A stretch of DNA of 64,000 nt from assembly GCF_020181615.1 (NCBI RefSeq), contig NZ_CP084029.1, forward strand, positions 3,101,316-3,165,315. The letters are read 5' to 3'. A program made the position numbers and the translations under genes. Shown here piece by piece: positions 27,800-37,436 of the stretch (position 1 is the first letter of the stretch; each line of letters opens with the position of its first letter). Source of the DNA: [Mycobacterium] crassicus. GTDB taxonomy: Bacteria; Actinomycetota; Actinomycetes; Mycobacteriales; Mycobacteriaceae. The notes below the pieces were generated by a model that saw only the letters and a program-made list of their open reading frames with translations, did not search any database and was not told where the DNA came from.

Positions 27800-28953
27800 G
27801 CGTGCCGCGGCTGGTCGGCACCGACTTCGGCGGCCCGCCCGGCGCGGGCCTGCTCATCCTCGGGCCATCCCTCGGTACCTCGGCAACCGCCCTCTGGGGC
27901 GTAGCCGCTGAACAACTCGCCGAGCACCTGCACGTCGTCGCCTGGGACCTGCCCGGACACGGTCGCAGTCCGGCAGCTGGATTCCGGATGCCGGACCTGG
28001 CGGCAGGCGTGCTGGCCTTGGTGGACGAGATCGCGCCGCACGCACCGTTCCATTACGCCGGTGTCTCCGTCGGTGGCGCGGTCGGTCTGCAGCTGCTGCT
28101 CGATGCCCCCGAGCGGGTGCCGAGTGCCGCGCTGGTCTGCACCGGCGCCGTCATCGGCCGGGCCGAGGATTGGGCGACCCGTGCCGCCACCGTGCGCGAA
28201 TCGGGCACCGCGGCGGTCGTGGAGGCATCCGTGCAGCGCTGGTTCGCCCCCGGTTTCGCCGATCGATCCCCAGCGTTGGTCGCCGCATTGGTGGAGGCTC
28301 TGCGCGCCACCGACGACGAGTCGTACGCCCAGGCCTGCGAGGCACTGGCCGATTTCGATGTCACCGCACAACTCGGTCGGATCGCTGCGCCGGTGTTGGC
28401 CGTTGCCGGCATCGACGATGGCGCCACTCCCCCGGAGTCGCTGGAGCGCATCGCTTCGGGTGTCCAACACGGCCGGCTAGTGGTGCTCGACGATGTCGGC
28501 CACCTGGCACCTGTCGAAGCCCCCGGGGCGACCGTGAACCTCATTCTCGACCAACTCTTGTTGCGGGACCCGGTCTACACCGCCGGCATGTCGATGCGCC
28601 GCAACGTCCTCGGCGATGCGCACGTCGACAGGGCGATCGCGGGCACCACTGAGTTCACCGCTGACTTTCAGGACCTGATCACTCGGTATGCGTGGGGCAG
28701 CATCTGGACCCGCGACGGCCTGGACCGGCGCAGCCGCTCGATCGTCACCCTGACCGCCCTGGTGGCTCGGGGACACCACGAGGAGTTGGCCATGCACCTG
28801 CGCGGAGCGCGGCGCAACGGCCTGAGCAGCGACGAGATCAAGGAGGTGTTGTTGCAGACCGCCATCTATTGCGGTGTGCCCGACGCCAATACCGCGTTCC
28901 GGATCGCCGCGCAGGTGCTCGCCGATTGCCACGGCTCGGAGGGCGGCCGGTGA
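27796..28953 (+). CDS. pcaL: Fused 3-oxoadipate enol-lactonase / 4-carboxymuconolactone decarboxylase
   Basis: Bifunctional PcaD-PcaC fusion typical of actinobacteria. Residues 1-250 are an alpha/beta hydrolase with nucleophile Ser91 in AGVSVGGA and a C-terminal GHLAPVEAP His. Residues about 265-385 are a carboxymuconolactone decarboxylase domain (RRNVLGDAHVDRA, WTRDGLDRRSRSIVTLTALVARG, EIKEVLLQTAIYCGVPDAN). Together they convert 4-carboxymuconolactone through enol-lactone to 3-oxoadipate. The fused arrangement fixes stoichiometry and is itself evidence of an actinobacterial origin. 4-base overlaps on both sides. Confidence 0.95.
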   Translation: MSVPRLVGTDFGGPPGAGLLILGPSLGTSATALWGVAAEQLAEHLHVVAWDLPGHGRSPAAGFRMPDLAAGVLALVDEIAPHAPFHYAGVSVGGAVGLQLLLDAPERVPSAALVCTGAVIGRAEDWATRAATVRESGTAAVVEASVQRWFAPGFADRSPALVAALVEALRATDDESYAQACEALADFDVTAQLGRIAAPVLAVAGIDDGATPPESLERIASGVQHGRLVVLDDVGHLAPVEAPGATVNLILDQLLLRDPVYTAGMSMRRNVLGDAHVDRAIAGTTEFTADFQDLITRYAWGSIWTRDGLDRRSRSIVTLTALVARGHHEELAMHLRGARRNGLSSDEIKEVLLQTAIYCGVPDANTAFRIAAQVLADCHGSEGGR

Positions 28954-29618
28954 GCCGTGCCGTGATCTGCGACACCGCTGCCGAGGCGGTGTCCGGAATC
29001 GTCGACGGTTCAACGATTCTGGTCGGCGGATTCGGCATGGCCGGCCTGCCTGCCGTACTGATCGACACACTGATCGCCCAAGGAGCTCGCGAGCTGACCA
29101 TCGTCAGCAACAATGCCGGCACTGCTGATACCGGACTGGCAGCACTGTTGGCCGCCGGCCGGGTCAGCAAGGTGATCTGTTCGTATCCCCGCCAGTCCGA
29201 TTCCTATGTGTTCGACGACCTTTACCGCGCGGGCAAGGTCGCGCTGGAATTGGTGCCGCAGGGCAACCTCGCCGAGCGCATCCGCGCCGCCGGTGCGGGC
29301 ATCGGGGCGTTCTACTGCCCCACCGGTGTTGGCACGCTGCTCACCGAGGGCAAAGAGATCCGGACCATCGACGGCCGGGACTACGCACTGGAGTATCCGA
29401 TTCACGGGGATGTCGCGCTGATCCGCGCCTATATCGGGGATCGATCGGGAAACCTGGTGTACCGCAAGACCGCCCGCAACTTCGGCCCGGTCATGGCGAC
29501 CGCAGCCGCGCTGACGATCGCTGAGGTGTCCCGGGTCGTCGACACCGGCCAGCTGGATCCCGAAGGGATTGTCACGCCGGGAATCTACGTCGATCGGATT
29601 CTGGAGACGAACGCGTGA
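28950..29618 (+). CDS. pcaI: 3-oxoadipate CoA-transferase, subunit A
   Basis: 222 residues from GTG 28950. Type I CoA-transferase alpha subunit: ISGIVDGSTILVGGFGMAGLP-type glycine-rich loop (residues about 14-35), ELTIVSNNAGTADTGLA, and GAGIGAFYCPTGVGT. It forms a heterodimer with PcaJ and moves CoA from succinyl-CoA to 3-oxoadipate. The frame upstream of 28950 is pcaL shadow. Starts and ends with GTGA overlaps. Confidence 0.93.
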   Translation: MSRAVICDTAAEAVSGIVDGSTILVGGFGMAGLPAVLIDTLIAQGARELTIVSNNAGTADTGLAALLAAGRVSKVICSYPRQSDSYVFDDLYRAGKVALELVPQGNLAERIRAAGAGIGAFYCPTGVGTLLTEGKEIRTIDGRDYALEYPIHGDVALIRAYIGDRSGNLVYRKTARNFGPVMATAAALTIAEVSRVVDTGQLDPEGIVTPGIYVDRILETNA

Positions 29619-30289
29619 CGTCGACTCCTGCGAAGGCGATCGAGCACACTGATCGCGGCCCCCTGACCCGCAACGAGCTTGCCGCCGTGATCGCCCGCGA
29701 CATCCCCGCGGGCTCGTACGTGAATCTCGGTATCGGACAGCCCACCCTGGTGGCTGATCATCTGTCGCCCGACGACGCGGTGATACTGCACACGGAGAAC
29801 GGCATGCTCGGCATGGGTCCCGCAGCCTGTGGCCAGGACATCGACCCCGACCTCACCAATGCCGGCAAGATCCCGGTCACCGAGCTGCCCGGGGCCTCCT
29901 ATTTCCACCACGCCGACTCCTTCGCGATGATGCGCGGAGGCCATCTCGATGTGTGCGTGCTCGGAGCATTACAGGTCAGTCAGCACGGCGACCTGGCCAA
30001 CTGGCACACCGGCGAGCCGGGCGCGATCCCGGCCGTTGGTGGCGCGATGGACTTGGCGATCGGAGCCAGGAACGTGTTCGTGATGATGGACCTGTTCACC
30101 AAGGACGGCGCCGCCAAACTGGTTCCGGCGTGCACCTACCCGCTGACCGGTCGGCGCTGCGTCAGCCGGGTGTATTCCGATTACGCAGTCATGGATATCG
30201 ACACAGTCGCGGGAACGATCCGAGCGCGCGAAACCTTCGGCATCACCGCCGCTGACCTCGCGGCGAGACTGCCCGTCGATTTCAGCTAG
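29615..30289 (+). CDS. pcaJ: 3-oxoadipate CoA-transferase, subunit B
   Basis: 224 residues, GTG start in the pcaI stop. Carries the catalytic glutamate in LHTENGMLGMGP, preceded by YVNLGIGQPTLVADHL, and VCVLGALQVSQHGDLANW. It is the last gene of the operon and ends only 11 bases from the stop of convergent leuB, with no hairpin between. The 3-oxoadipyl-CoA thiolase (pcaF) that would finish the pathway is not in the window. Confidence 0.93.
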   Translation: MTSTPAKAIEHTDRGPLTRNELAAVIARDIPAGSYVNLGIGQPTLVADHLSPDDAVILHTENGMLGMGPAACGQDIDPDLTNAGKIPVTELPGASYFHHADSFAMMRGGHLDVCVLGALQVSQHGDLANWHTGEPGAIPAVGGAMDLAIGARNVFVMMDLFTKDGAAKLVPACTYPLTGRRCVSRVYSDYAVMDIDTVAGTIRARETFGITAADLAARLPVDFS

Positions 30290-30300
30290 AAGCTACCGCG

Positions 30301-31317
30301 TCAGAGCAGGCCCAGGATCCGGTCGCCGGTGGCGGCGGTGGACAGCTTCTGCCCGCCGCGGGTGGCCAGGTGCTGCTCGACGGCCGCGTCGACCCGGGCA
30401 GCGGCGGCCTTCTCACCGATGTGGTTGAGCAGCATGGCCACCGACATCACCGCCGCGGTGGGGTCGGCAATACCCTGCCCGGCGATGTCGGGCGCACTGC
30501 CGTGCACCGGTTCGAACATCGACGGGTTGGTTCCGGTGGCGTCGATGTTGCCGCTGGCAGCCAGCCCGATCCCGCCGCAGACCGCCCCGGCCAGGTCGGT
30601 GATGATGTCGCCGAACAGGTTGTCGGTGACGATCACGTCGAACCGGCCGGGGTCGGTGACCAGGTAGATGGTGGCGGCATCGACATGGGTGTACGCGGTT
30701 TCGACATCCGGGTAGTCCTTGCCGATCTCGGCAACCGTCCGGGTCCACAGCGACCCGGCGTAGGCCAGCACATTGTTCTTGTGCACCAGGGTCAGATGCT
30801 TACGGCGGGCGCGGGCCTGCTCGAAGGCGAAGCGAACCACCCGGGCCACCCCGAACGCGGTGTTCACGCTGACCTCGGTGGCCACCTCGTGCTCGGTGCC
30901 GACCCGCAGCGCCCCGCCGTTGCCGGTGTAGGGACCCTCGGTGCCTTCGCGCACCACCAGGAAGTCGATCTCCGGCGGATCTGCCAGCGGGCTGGACACT
31001 CCCGGGTACAGCCGCCCCGGCCGCAGGTTGACGTGGTGGTCCAGCGCGAACCGGGCGTGCAGCAGCAGGCCGCGCTCCAGCAGACCCGATGGCACCGACG
31101 GGTCGCCGATCGCGCCGAGCAGGATCACGTCGTGGCCGCGGATCTCTTCGAGCACCGAAGCCGGCAGAACCTCACCGGTGGCGTGATAGCGCCTGGCACC
31201 CAAGTCGTATTCGGTCTTCTCGGTGCCCGGCAGCACGGCGTCGAGAACCTTGATCGCTTCGGCGATGACCTCTGGCCCGATGCCGTCACCGGGGATGACC
31301 GCGAGTTTCAGGCTCAT
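30301..31317 (-). CDS. leuB: 3-isopropylmalate dehydrogenase
   Basis: NAD-dependent oxidative decarboxylation of 3-isopropylmalate to 2-oxoisocaproate. 338 residues, [13 protein letters not shown] start, [10 protein letters not shown] substrate loop, [31 protein letters not shown], and [19 protein letters not shown]. Starts in the serA stop (ATGA overlap), the same pairing as Rv2995c/Rv2996c. It converges head-on with pcaJ. Confidence 0.97.
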   Translation of the reverse strand: MSLKLAVIPGDGIGPEVIAEAIKVLDAVLPGTEKTEYDLGARRYHATGEVLPASVLEEIRGHDVILLGAIGDPSVPSGLLERGLLLHARFALDHHVNLRPGRLYPGVSSPLADPPEIDFLVVREGTEGPYTGNGGALRVGTEHEVATEVSVNTAFGVARVVRFAFEQARARRKHLTLVHKNNVLAYAGSLWTRTVAEIGKDYPDVETAYTHVDAATIYLVTDPGRFDVIVTDNLFGDIITDLAGAVCGGIGLAASGNIDATGTNPSMFEPVHGSAPDIAGQGIADPTAAVMSVAMLLNHIGEKAAAARVDAAVEQHLATRGGQKLSTAATGDRILGLL

Positions 31318-32900
31318 GCGAGGTCGACCTCTTCAATCTTGTTGGCGTTGACCGCTGCGGTGATCGCCGACGTCACTTCGGCGGGCACCGGGCGGTCCAC
31401 CCGCAGCAGCACCGTCGCGCCGGGGCCTTCGGCGTCCTGAGACAGCTGCGCGGCGTGGATGTTGATGTCGGCGGACCCCAGCAGGGTGCCGATCTTGCCC
31501 AGCGCACCGGGCTGGTCGGAGTAGTTGATGATCAGGTTGACACCCTCGGCCCGCAGGTCGAAGTTGCGGCCGTTGATGGTGACGATCTTCTCCACCTGCT
31601 GCGGGCCGGACAGCGTGCCGGCCACGGTCACCGCCGACCCGTCGGCGGTGACGGCTCGCAGCTCGACGACGCTGCGATGGTTGGGGCTTTCGGTGGCGGT
31701 GCCGATCTCGGCCTCCACCCCGCGTTCGGCGGCCAGGGCCGGAGCGTTGACGAACGTCACCGGGTCTTCGATGATCGCCGAGAACAGTCCACGCAAGGCC
31801 GAAAGACGCAGTATCGCGACGTCTTCCGCGGCCAGCTCACCGAGCACCTGCACCGACAGCGAGACCGGCAGCCCGTCGGAGAGCACGCCGGCCAGCAGAC
31901 CGAGCTTGCGCACCAGGTCCAGCCAGGGTGCGACTTCCTCGTTGACGGCGCCGCCGCCCACATTGACCGCGTCGGGCACGAATTCGCCGGCCAGCGCCAG
32001 CTTCACACTCTTGGCGACATCGGTTCCGGCCCGGTCCTGCGCCTCGGCGGTGGAGGCGCCCAGGTGCGGGGTCACCACGACCTGCGGCAGGTCGAACAGC
32101 GGCGAATCGGTGCACGGTTCGGTGGCGAACACGTCCAGGCCGGCGCCGCGGACATGTCCGCTGGTGATGGCCTCGGCCAGGGCGGCCTCGTCGATCAGCC
32201 CGCCGCGGGCGGCGTTGACGATGATCACCCCCGGCTTGGTCTTGGCCAGGTTTTCCTTGCCGATCAGCCCGGCCGTCTCCGGTGTCTTGGGCAGGTGCAC
32301 CGAGATGAAGTCGGCGCGGCCCAGCAGGTCGTCCAGCGGCAGCAGCTCGATCCCCAGCTGGGCGGCACGCGCGGCCGACACGTAGGGGTCATAGGCGACG
32401 ATGTGGGCGCCGAACGCGGCCAGCCGCTGGGCGACCAGCTGGCCGATACGGCCCAGGCCGACCACGCCGACGGTGTGGTCGAAGATCTCGGTGCCGGAGA
32501 ACGACGAGCGCTTCCACTCGCGGCCGTGCAGTGAGGCGTCGGCCGCCGGGATCTGTCGGGCGGCGGCCAGCATCAGCGCGATCGCGTGTTCGGCGGCGCT
32601 GTGGATGTTGGAGGTCGGGGCGTTGACCACCAGCACCCCGCGCGCGGTGGCGGCGTCGACGTCGACGTTGTCCAGTCCGACACCGGCGCGCGCCACGATC
32701 TTGAGCTTGGTGCCGGCCGCGAGCACTTCGGCGTCGACGGTGGTAGCCGATCGCACCAGTAGCGCGTCGGCTTCTGGAACCGCGGCCAGGAGCTTTTCGC
32801 GGTCGGGTCCGTCCACCCAGCGCACTTCGACCTGGTCGCCGAGGGCAGCGACGGTGGATTGGGCGAGTTTGTCAGCGATCAAAACCACGGGCAGAGTCAC
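31314..32900 (-). CDS. serA: D-3-phosphoglycerate dehydrogenase (type I, ACT-containing)
   Basis: First step of serine synthesis. 528 residues from GTG 32900, the same length as M. tuberculosis SerA1. N-terminal substrate and Rossmann domains ([40 protein letters not shown], catalytic [13 protein letters not shown] and [13 protein letters not shown]). Then the intervening ASB domain (about residues 320-450) and a C-terminal ACT domain ([20 protein letters not shown]) for serine feedback. The frame upstream of 32900 translates a low-complexity Arg/Pro/Ala stretch belonging to the dispersed repeat. Confidence 0.97.
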   Translation of the reverse strand: MTLPVVLIADKLAQSTVAALGDQVEVRWVDGPDREKLLAAVPEADALLVRSATTVDAEVLAAGTKLKIVARAGVGLDNVDVDAATARGVLVVNAPTSNIHSAAEHAIALMLAAARQIPAADASLHGREWKRSSFSGTEIFDHTVGVVGLGRIGQLVAQRLAAFGAHIVAYDPYVSAARAAQLGIELLPLDDLLGRADFISVHLPKTPETAGLIGKENLAKTKPGVIIVNAARGGLIDEAALAEAITSGHVRGAGLDVFATEPCTDSPLFDLPQVVVTPHLGASTAEAQDRAGTDVAKSVKLALAGEFVPDAVNVGGGAVNEEVAPWLDLVRKLGLLAGVLSDGLPVSLSVQVLGELAAEDVAILRLSALRGLFSAIIEDPVTFVNAPALAAERGVEAEIGTATESPNHRSVVELRAVTADGSAVTVAGTLSGPQQVEKIVTINGRNFDLRAEGVNLIINYSDQPGALGKIGTLLGSADINIHAAQLSQDAEGPGATVLLRVDRPVPAEVTSAITAAVNANKIEEVDLA

Positions 32901-32917
32901 CCGAACAGCGTAGTGGG

Positions 32918-32954
32918 CCGCAATCGGCGCGGCGGAGCCGGGCGCAGCGGGCGA
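32918..32954. repeat. Diverged single copy of the dispersed intergenic repeat, serA upstream
   Basis: CCGCAATCGGCGCGGCGGAGCCGGGCGCAGCGGGCGAT-like stretch matches the central CGGAG-CGGGCG-AGCGGG part of the 55-bp unit at 4856. It begins 18 bases upstream of the serA start codon, oriented like the other copies. Confidence 0.65.
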
Positions 32955-33121
32955 TGCACGACCGGGTTGAGATCGCACGCGAACGCGGTTTGGGTGACAC
33001 AGCCCGAGTCCGCGGAAGGTAGTCGGCTGCAGCTAAACGGTCAACTTTTCTGGTCGATACCACAGAAGATTCCCAGTGAATTACAGACAGACATACAGCT
33101 CTGTTGTACCCTCAGCTAACT

Positions 33122-33158
33122 TGTGTCAATCATCACACTCCTCCTCATTAGTGACACA
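33122..33158 (+). promoter_or_regulatory. Inverted repeat in the 5' leader of the repeat-protein gene
   Basis: TGTGTCA (33122-33128) and TGACACA (33152-33158) flank a 23-base loop containing ATCACACTCC, ending 12 bases before the AAGGAG ribosome site of the 33181 gene. A similar arrangement precedes the 42022 gene (41976-42011, loop with GTCACACTCA). Confidence 0.45.
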
Positions 33159-33180
33159 GGTCATATTTAAGGAGAGGCCC

Positions 33181-33837
33181 ATGTACGCCAGTCTTCGTCC
33201 GTTTGCCTTGGCAGGTGCCGCGATCATCGGCGCCGGAGCAATCGCCGCTACTCCGGTGGTGGTGACACCGGTGAGCCTGCCGATACCCGCTATCGAGCTC
33301 ACCGCGGGCAGCGCTGACCTGGCCGGTAGTGCGGTCGACCTCCTGGGAGGCATTGATTTCTCGGGCATCTTCAACGGCCTCGGCAGCTTCCTGAGCAACC
33401 TTGACCTGTCGGCGATCTTCGGCGACCTGCTGGCCAACCTTGACCTGTCGGCCATCTTCGGCGATCTGCTGGCCAACTTCGATCTGTCGGGCATCTTCGA
33501 CGGCTTCGGCAACTTCCTGAGCAATTTCGATCTGTCGGGCATCTTCAACGGCCTCAGCGGCTTCCTGAGCAACTTCGATCTGTCAGGAATCTTCAACGGC
33601 CTCAGCGACTTCCTGGCCAACTTGAACCTGTCCGCCATCTTCAACGGCCTCAGCGACTTCCTGACCAACTTGAACCTGTCCGCCATCTTCAACGGCCTCA
33701 GCGACTTCCTGACCAACTTCGACCTGTCCGCCATCTTCAACGGCCTCAGCGACTTCCTGGCCAACTTCGACCTGTCGGAGCTGTTCACCGGATTGGGTCT
33801 GTCCAGCTTGTTCGACGACTTGTTCGGCGGCCTGTAA
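33181..33837 (+). CDS. Secreted protein made of 13/16-residue F/L/I-rich repeats
   Basis: 218 residues; function not recognised. Residues about 1-30 (RPFALAGAAIIGAGAIAATPVVV) form a signal/membrane-entry segment closely resembling that of the 42022 protein. From about residue 58 to the end the chain is roughly ten consecutive units: two 13-residue (LDLSAIFGDLLAN) and seven to eight 16-residue units of form [FL][DN]LS[AG]IFNGLSDFL[AST]N, closing with a GLGLSSLFDDLFGGL tail. Aromatic or aliphatic residues recur every 3-4 positions with conserved Asn/Asp/Ser, giving amphipathic surfaces but no cysteine and almost no basic residue. AAGGAG lies 5-10 bases before the ATG. It could be a cell-envelope or pore-forming protein; this is inference. 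Confidence 0.85.
   Translation: MYASLRPFALAGAAIIGAGAIAATPVVVTPVSLPIPAIELTAGSADLAGSAVDLLGGIDFSGIFNGLGSFLSNLDLSAIFGDLLANLDLSAIFGDLLANFDLSGIFDGFGNFLSNFDLSGIFNGLSGFLSNFDLSGIFNGLSDFLANLNLSAIFNGLSDFLTNLNLSAIFNGLSDFLTNFDLSAIFNGLSDFLANFDLSELFTGLGLSSLFDDLFGGL
33619..33762. repeat. 48-bp tandem repeats in the repeat-protein gene
   Basis: Three adjacent 48-bp units (33619-33666, 33667-33714, 33715-33762) beginning AACTT and sharing CTGTCCGCCATCTTCAAC with very few differences. Older, more diverged units of 39 or 48 bp extend to the left as far as about 33350. All preserve the reading frame, so unit number may vary between strains. Confidence 0.85.
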
Positions 33838-33851
33838 ACCCCGGTAAAAAG

Positions 33852-33883
33852 CGAGTGGCCCCTTCCGCGGAAGGGGCCACTCG
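33852..33883. terminator. Bidirectional terminator between the repeat-protein gene and ilvC
   Basis: A 32-base near-perfect palindrome (CGAGTGGCCCCTTCC, CGCGG centre, GGAAGGGGCCACTCG) followed by TTTC on the plus strand and, after GC, TTTTTACC on the minus strand. It serves both convergent genes. A sister hairpin with almost the same stem occurs at 43096-43126. Confidence 0.9.
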
Positions 33884-33902
33884 TTTCTTGGATTGTCGTC
33901 GA

Positions 33903-34928
<1,026 letters not shown>

Positions 34929-34958
34929 TTACTATCTCTACTGGCTATTTCTGGGGGA

Positions 34959-35471
34959 CTATTTGGCCGTGCCGATGCCGCGCGGGCCGCGCGACAACGA
35001 TACGAGACCGGATTGGACGATCTCGCGGATGCCATAGGGCTCCAGCACCCGCAGCAGCGCCTCGAACTTGGCCGGGGTGCCGGTGGCCTCGACGATCAGC
35101 GACTCCGGAGAGACGTCGATCACCCTGGCGCGGAACAGGTTCACCGCCTCGACGATCTGCCCGCGGGTGCCGGCGTCGGCACGGACTTTGATCAAGGCGA
35201 TCTCGCGGGCCACCGAATTGTCGTCTTCCTGCTCGACGATCTTGATGACGTTGATCAGCTTGTTGAGCTGCTTGGTGATCTGCTCGAGCGGGGTGTCCTC
35301 CACCGAGACGACGATCGTCATCCGGGACATGTTCTTGGTCTCGGTAGCACCGACGGCCAGCGACTCGATGTTGAAGCCGCGCCGCGAGAACAGCGCCGCG
35401 ACCCGGGCCAGCACGCCGGGCTTGTCTTCGACCAGCACCGACAGGGTGTGTGTCTTCCAGCCGGTGGTCAT
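34959..35471 (-). CDS. ilvN: Acetolactate synthase, regulatory subunit
   Basis: 170 residues from ATG 35471, which shares one base with the ilvB stop (TGATG). N-terminal ACT domain (THTLSVLVEDKPGVLARVAALFSRRGFNIESLAVG) gives valine feedback. A second ferredoxin-like domain follows from about residue 80 (REIALIKVRADAGTRGQI, VIDVSPESLIVEATG). Standard length for the small subunit. Translationally coupled to ilvB. Confidence 0.96.
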   Translation of the reverse strand: MTTGWKTHTLSVLVEDKPGVLARVAALFSRRGFNIESLAVGATETKNMSRMTIVVSVEDTPLEQITKQLNKLINVIKIVEQEDDNSVAREIALIKVRADAGTRGQIVEAVNLFRARVIDVSPESLIVEATGTPAKFEALLRVLEPYGIREIVQSGLVSLSRGPRGIGTAK

Positions 35472-37315
35472 CAGGCGTGTCCTTCGTTGTCGTCGTCGTC
35501 GAACAGCGGCCGGATGCCGCGGGCGGCCTGGATCTCGTCGTTGCTGGTGCCGGCGGCCACCATCGGCCACACCTGGGCATCCGCACCGACGATGAAGTCG
35601 ATCACCACCGGCCGGTCGGTGACCGCCCGGGCCGCCTTGATCACGTCTTCGACGTCTTCTTCACGCTCACAACGCAATCCGACACAGCCGAGCGCCTCGG
35701 CCAGCATCACGAAGTCGGGGATGCGGTGCGAGTGGGTGGCCAGGTCGGTCTGGCTGTAGCGCTCCCCGTAGAACAGGGTCTGCCACTGCCGCACCATGCC
35801 CAGGTTGCCGTTGTTGATCAACGCCACCTTGATCGGGACGCCCTCGATCGCACAGGTGGCCAACTCCTGGTTGGTCATCTGGAAGCAGCCGTCGCCGTCG
35901 ATCGCCCACACCTCGGCGTCCGGGCGACCCATCTTGGCGCCCATCGCCGCCGGGATCGCGAAACCCATGGTGCCCAGTCCCCCGGAGTTCAGCCAGGTGC
36001 GCGGCTTCTCGTACTTGACGAACTGCGCGGCCCACATCTGGTGCTGGCCCACGCCGGCGACATAGATCGCATCGGGTCCGGCGATCTGGCCCAGCTTCTC
36101 GATGACGAACTCCGGGCCGAGGCTGCCGTCGCTCTGCGGGCCGTAGCTCAGCGGATAGGTGGTGCGCATCTCGTCGAGGAAGGCCCACCAGTCATCCAAC
36201 GGCAGGTTGATCTCGTCGTTGCGCAGCGCGGCGATCAGCTCGACGATGACGGCCTTGACGTCGCCGACGATCGGCACGTCGGCGTGCCGGTTCTTGCCGA
36301 TCTCGGCCGGGTCGATGTCGGCGTGAATCACCTTGGCGTCCGGGGCGAATGAATCCAGCTGGCCGGTGACCCGGTCGTCGAACCGGGCGCCGAGGGTGAT
36401 CAGCAGATCGGAGCGCTGCAGGCCGGCAACCGCCGACACCGTGCCGTGCATACCGGGCATACCCAGGTGCTGACGGTGGCTGTCGGGGAAGGCGCCGCGC
36501 GCCATCAGGGTGGTGACCACCGGGATGCCGGTCAGCTCGGCCAGCTCACGCAGCTCCTCGCAGGCGTCACCGCGGATCACGCCGCCGCCGACGTAGAGCA
36601 CCGGCCGGCGCGCCGCGGCGATCAGCTTGGCTGCCTCGCGGACCTGCCGGTTGTGCGGCTTGGTGGTGGGCTTGTAGCCGGGCAGGTCCAGCCGTGGCGG
36701 CCAGGCGAACGTGCACTGACCCTGCAGCACGTCCTTGGGGATATCGACGAGAACTGCTCCAGGCCGTCCACTTGCCGCGATGTGGAACGCCTCCGCCAGC
36801 GCCCGTGGGATGTCGTCGCCGTTGCGAACCAGGAAGTTGTGCTTGGTGATCGGCATGGTGATGCCGGAGATGTCGGCCTCCTGGAAGGCGTCGGTGCCGA
36901 TCAGCTGACGCCCGACCTGCCCGGTGATGGCGACCACCGGGATGGAGTCCATCTGCGCGTCCGCCAGCGGCGTGACCAGGTTGGTGGCGCCGGGGCCGGA
37001 GGTGGCCATGCACACCCCGACCCTGCCGGTGGCGTGCGCGTAGCCGCTGGCGGCGTGCCCGGCGCCCTGCTCGTGGCGGACCAGCACGTGGCGCAGCTTC
37101 TTTGAGTCGTACAGCGGGTCATAGACCGGCAGCACGGCGCCGCCCGGGATGCCGAAGATGACGTCGACGTCGAGTTCCTCCAGCGACCGGATCACCGACT
37201 GGGCGCCGGTCATCTGCTCGGGTGGGATGCGAGTAGCAGGGGTCTTCGCCGCCGCGCCGTTGGCCGACTCCTGCGCTGCCGACCGCTCCGGCGGTCGCGT
37301 TGTGGGTGCGCTCAC
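35471..37315 (-). CDS. ilvB: Acetolactate synthase, catalytic subunit
   Basis: ThDP/FAD enzyme making acetolactate or acetohydroxybutyrate. 614 residues from GTG 37315 with GAGGAAACC upstream. After a variable N-terminal tail come the catalytic [17 protein letters not shown] and [17 protein letters not shown] (Glu of ThDP), then [15 protein letters not shown]. The [14 protein letters not shown]hDP-Mg motif and the [12 protein letters not shown] end match Rv3003c. First structural gene of ilvBNC; transcription is probably attenuated by the leader at 37359-37466. Confidence 0.97.
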   Translation of the reverse strand: MSAPTTRPPERSAAQESANGAAAKTPATRIPPEQMTGAQSVIRSLEELDVDVIFGIPGGAVLPVYDPLYDSKKLRHVLVRHEQGAGHAASGYAHATGRVGVCMATSGPGATNLVTPLADAQMDSIPVVAITGQVGRQLIGTDAFQEADISGITMPITKHNFLVRNGDDIPRALAEAFHIAASGRPGAVLVDIPKDVLQGQCTFAWPPRLDLPGYKPTTKPHNRQVREAAKLIAAARRPVLYVGGGVIRGDACEELRELAELTGIPVVTTLMARGAFPDSHRQHLGMPGMHGTVSAVAGLQRSDLLITLGARFDDRVTGQLDSFAPDAKVIHADIDPAEIGKNRHADVPIVGDVKAVIVELIAALRNDEINLPLDDWWAFLDEMRTTYPLSYGPQSDGSLGPEFVIEKLGQIAGPDAIYVAGVGQHQMWAAQFVKYEKPRTWLNSGGLGTMGFAIPAAMGAKMGRPDAEVWAIDGDGCFQMTNQELATCAIEGVPIKVALINNGNLGMVRQWQTLFYGERYSQTDLATHSHRIPDFVMLAEALGCVGLRCEREEDVEDVIKAARAVTDRPVVIDFIVGADAQVWPMVAAGTSNDEIQAARGIRPLFDDDDNEGHA

Positions 37316-37358
37316 GGTTTCCTCTTCAATTGCTCTGATGCTCTGGGCTGGTGGCAAC

Positions 37359-37394
37359 AAAAAACCCCCGCCAGCTCAGCTGCTGCACGAGGGT
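37359..37394 (-). terminator. Attenuator terminator upstream of ilvB
   Basis: On the minus strand ACCCTCG (37394-37388) pairs with CGGGGGT (37370-37364), with an inner CAGC/GCTG helix and AGCTGA loop, followed directly by TTTTTT. It lies 44 bases before the ilvB GTG and just after the leader peptide, the classical place for an attenuator. Confidence 0.85.
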
Positions 37395-37436
37395 TGCGCG
37401 TTGATGGTTGAAAGCTCAGGCAACAACCAACGCGCA
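37395..37436 (-). promoter_or_regulatory. Leader hairpin overlapping the Leu/Val codons
   Basis: TGCGCGTTG-GTTG (37436-37424, minus strand) pairs with CAAC-CAT-CAACGCGCA (37410-37395) with one 3-base bulge. Its 5' arm covers the TTG GTT GTT codons of the leader peptide, and its 3' arm abuts the terminator stem. A ribosome stalled at those codons would open it. Confidence 0.7.

Noticed and set aside
31314..32978. 554-residue SerA starting upstream of 32900
   Set aside because: The extra residues encode the dispersed repeat; the GTG at 32900 gives the exact family length.
33350..33810. Second repeat array considered as CRISPR or satellite DNA
   Set aside because: Units keep reading frame and code for a consistent peptide repeat with no unique spacers, so it is an intragenic repeat.
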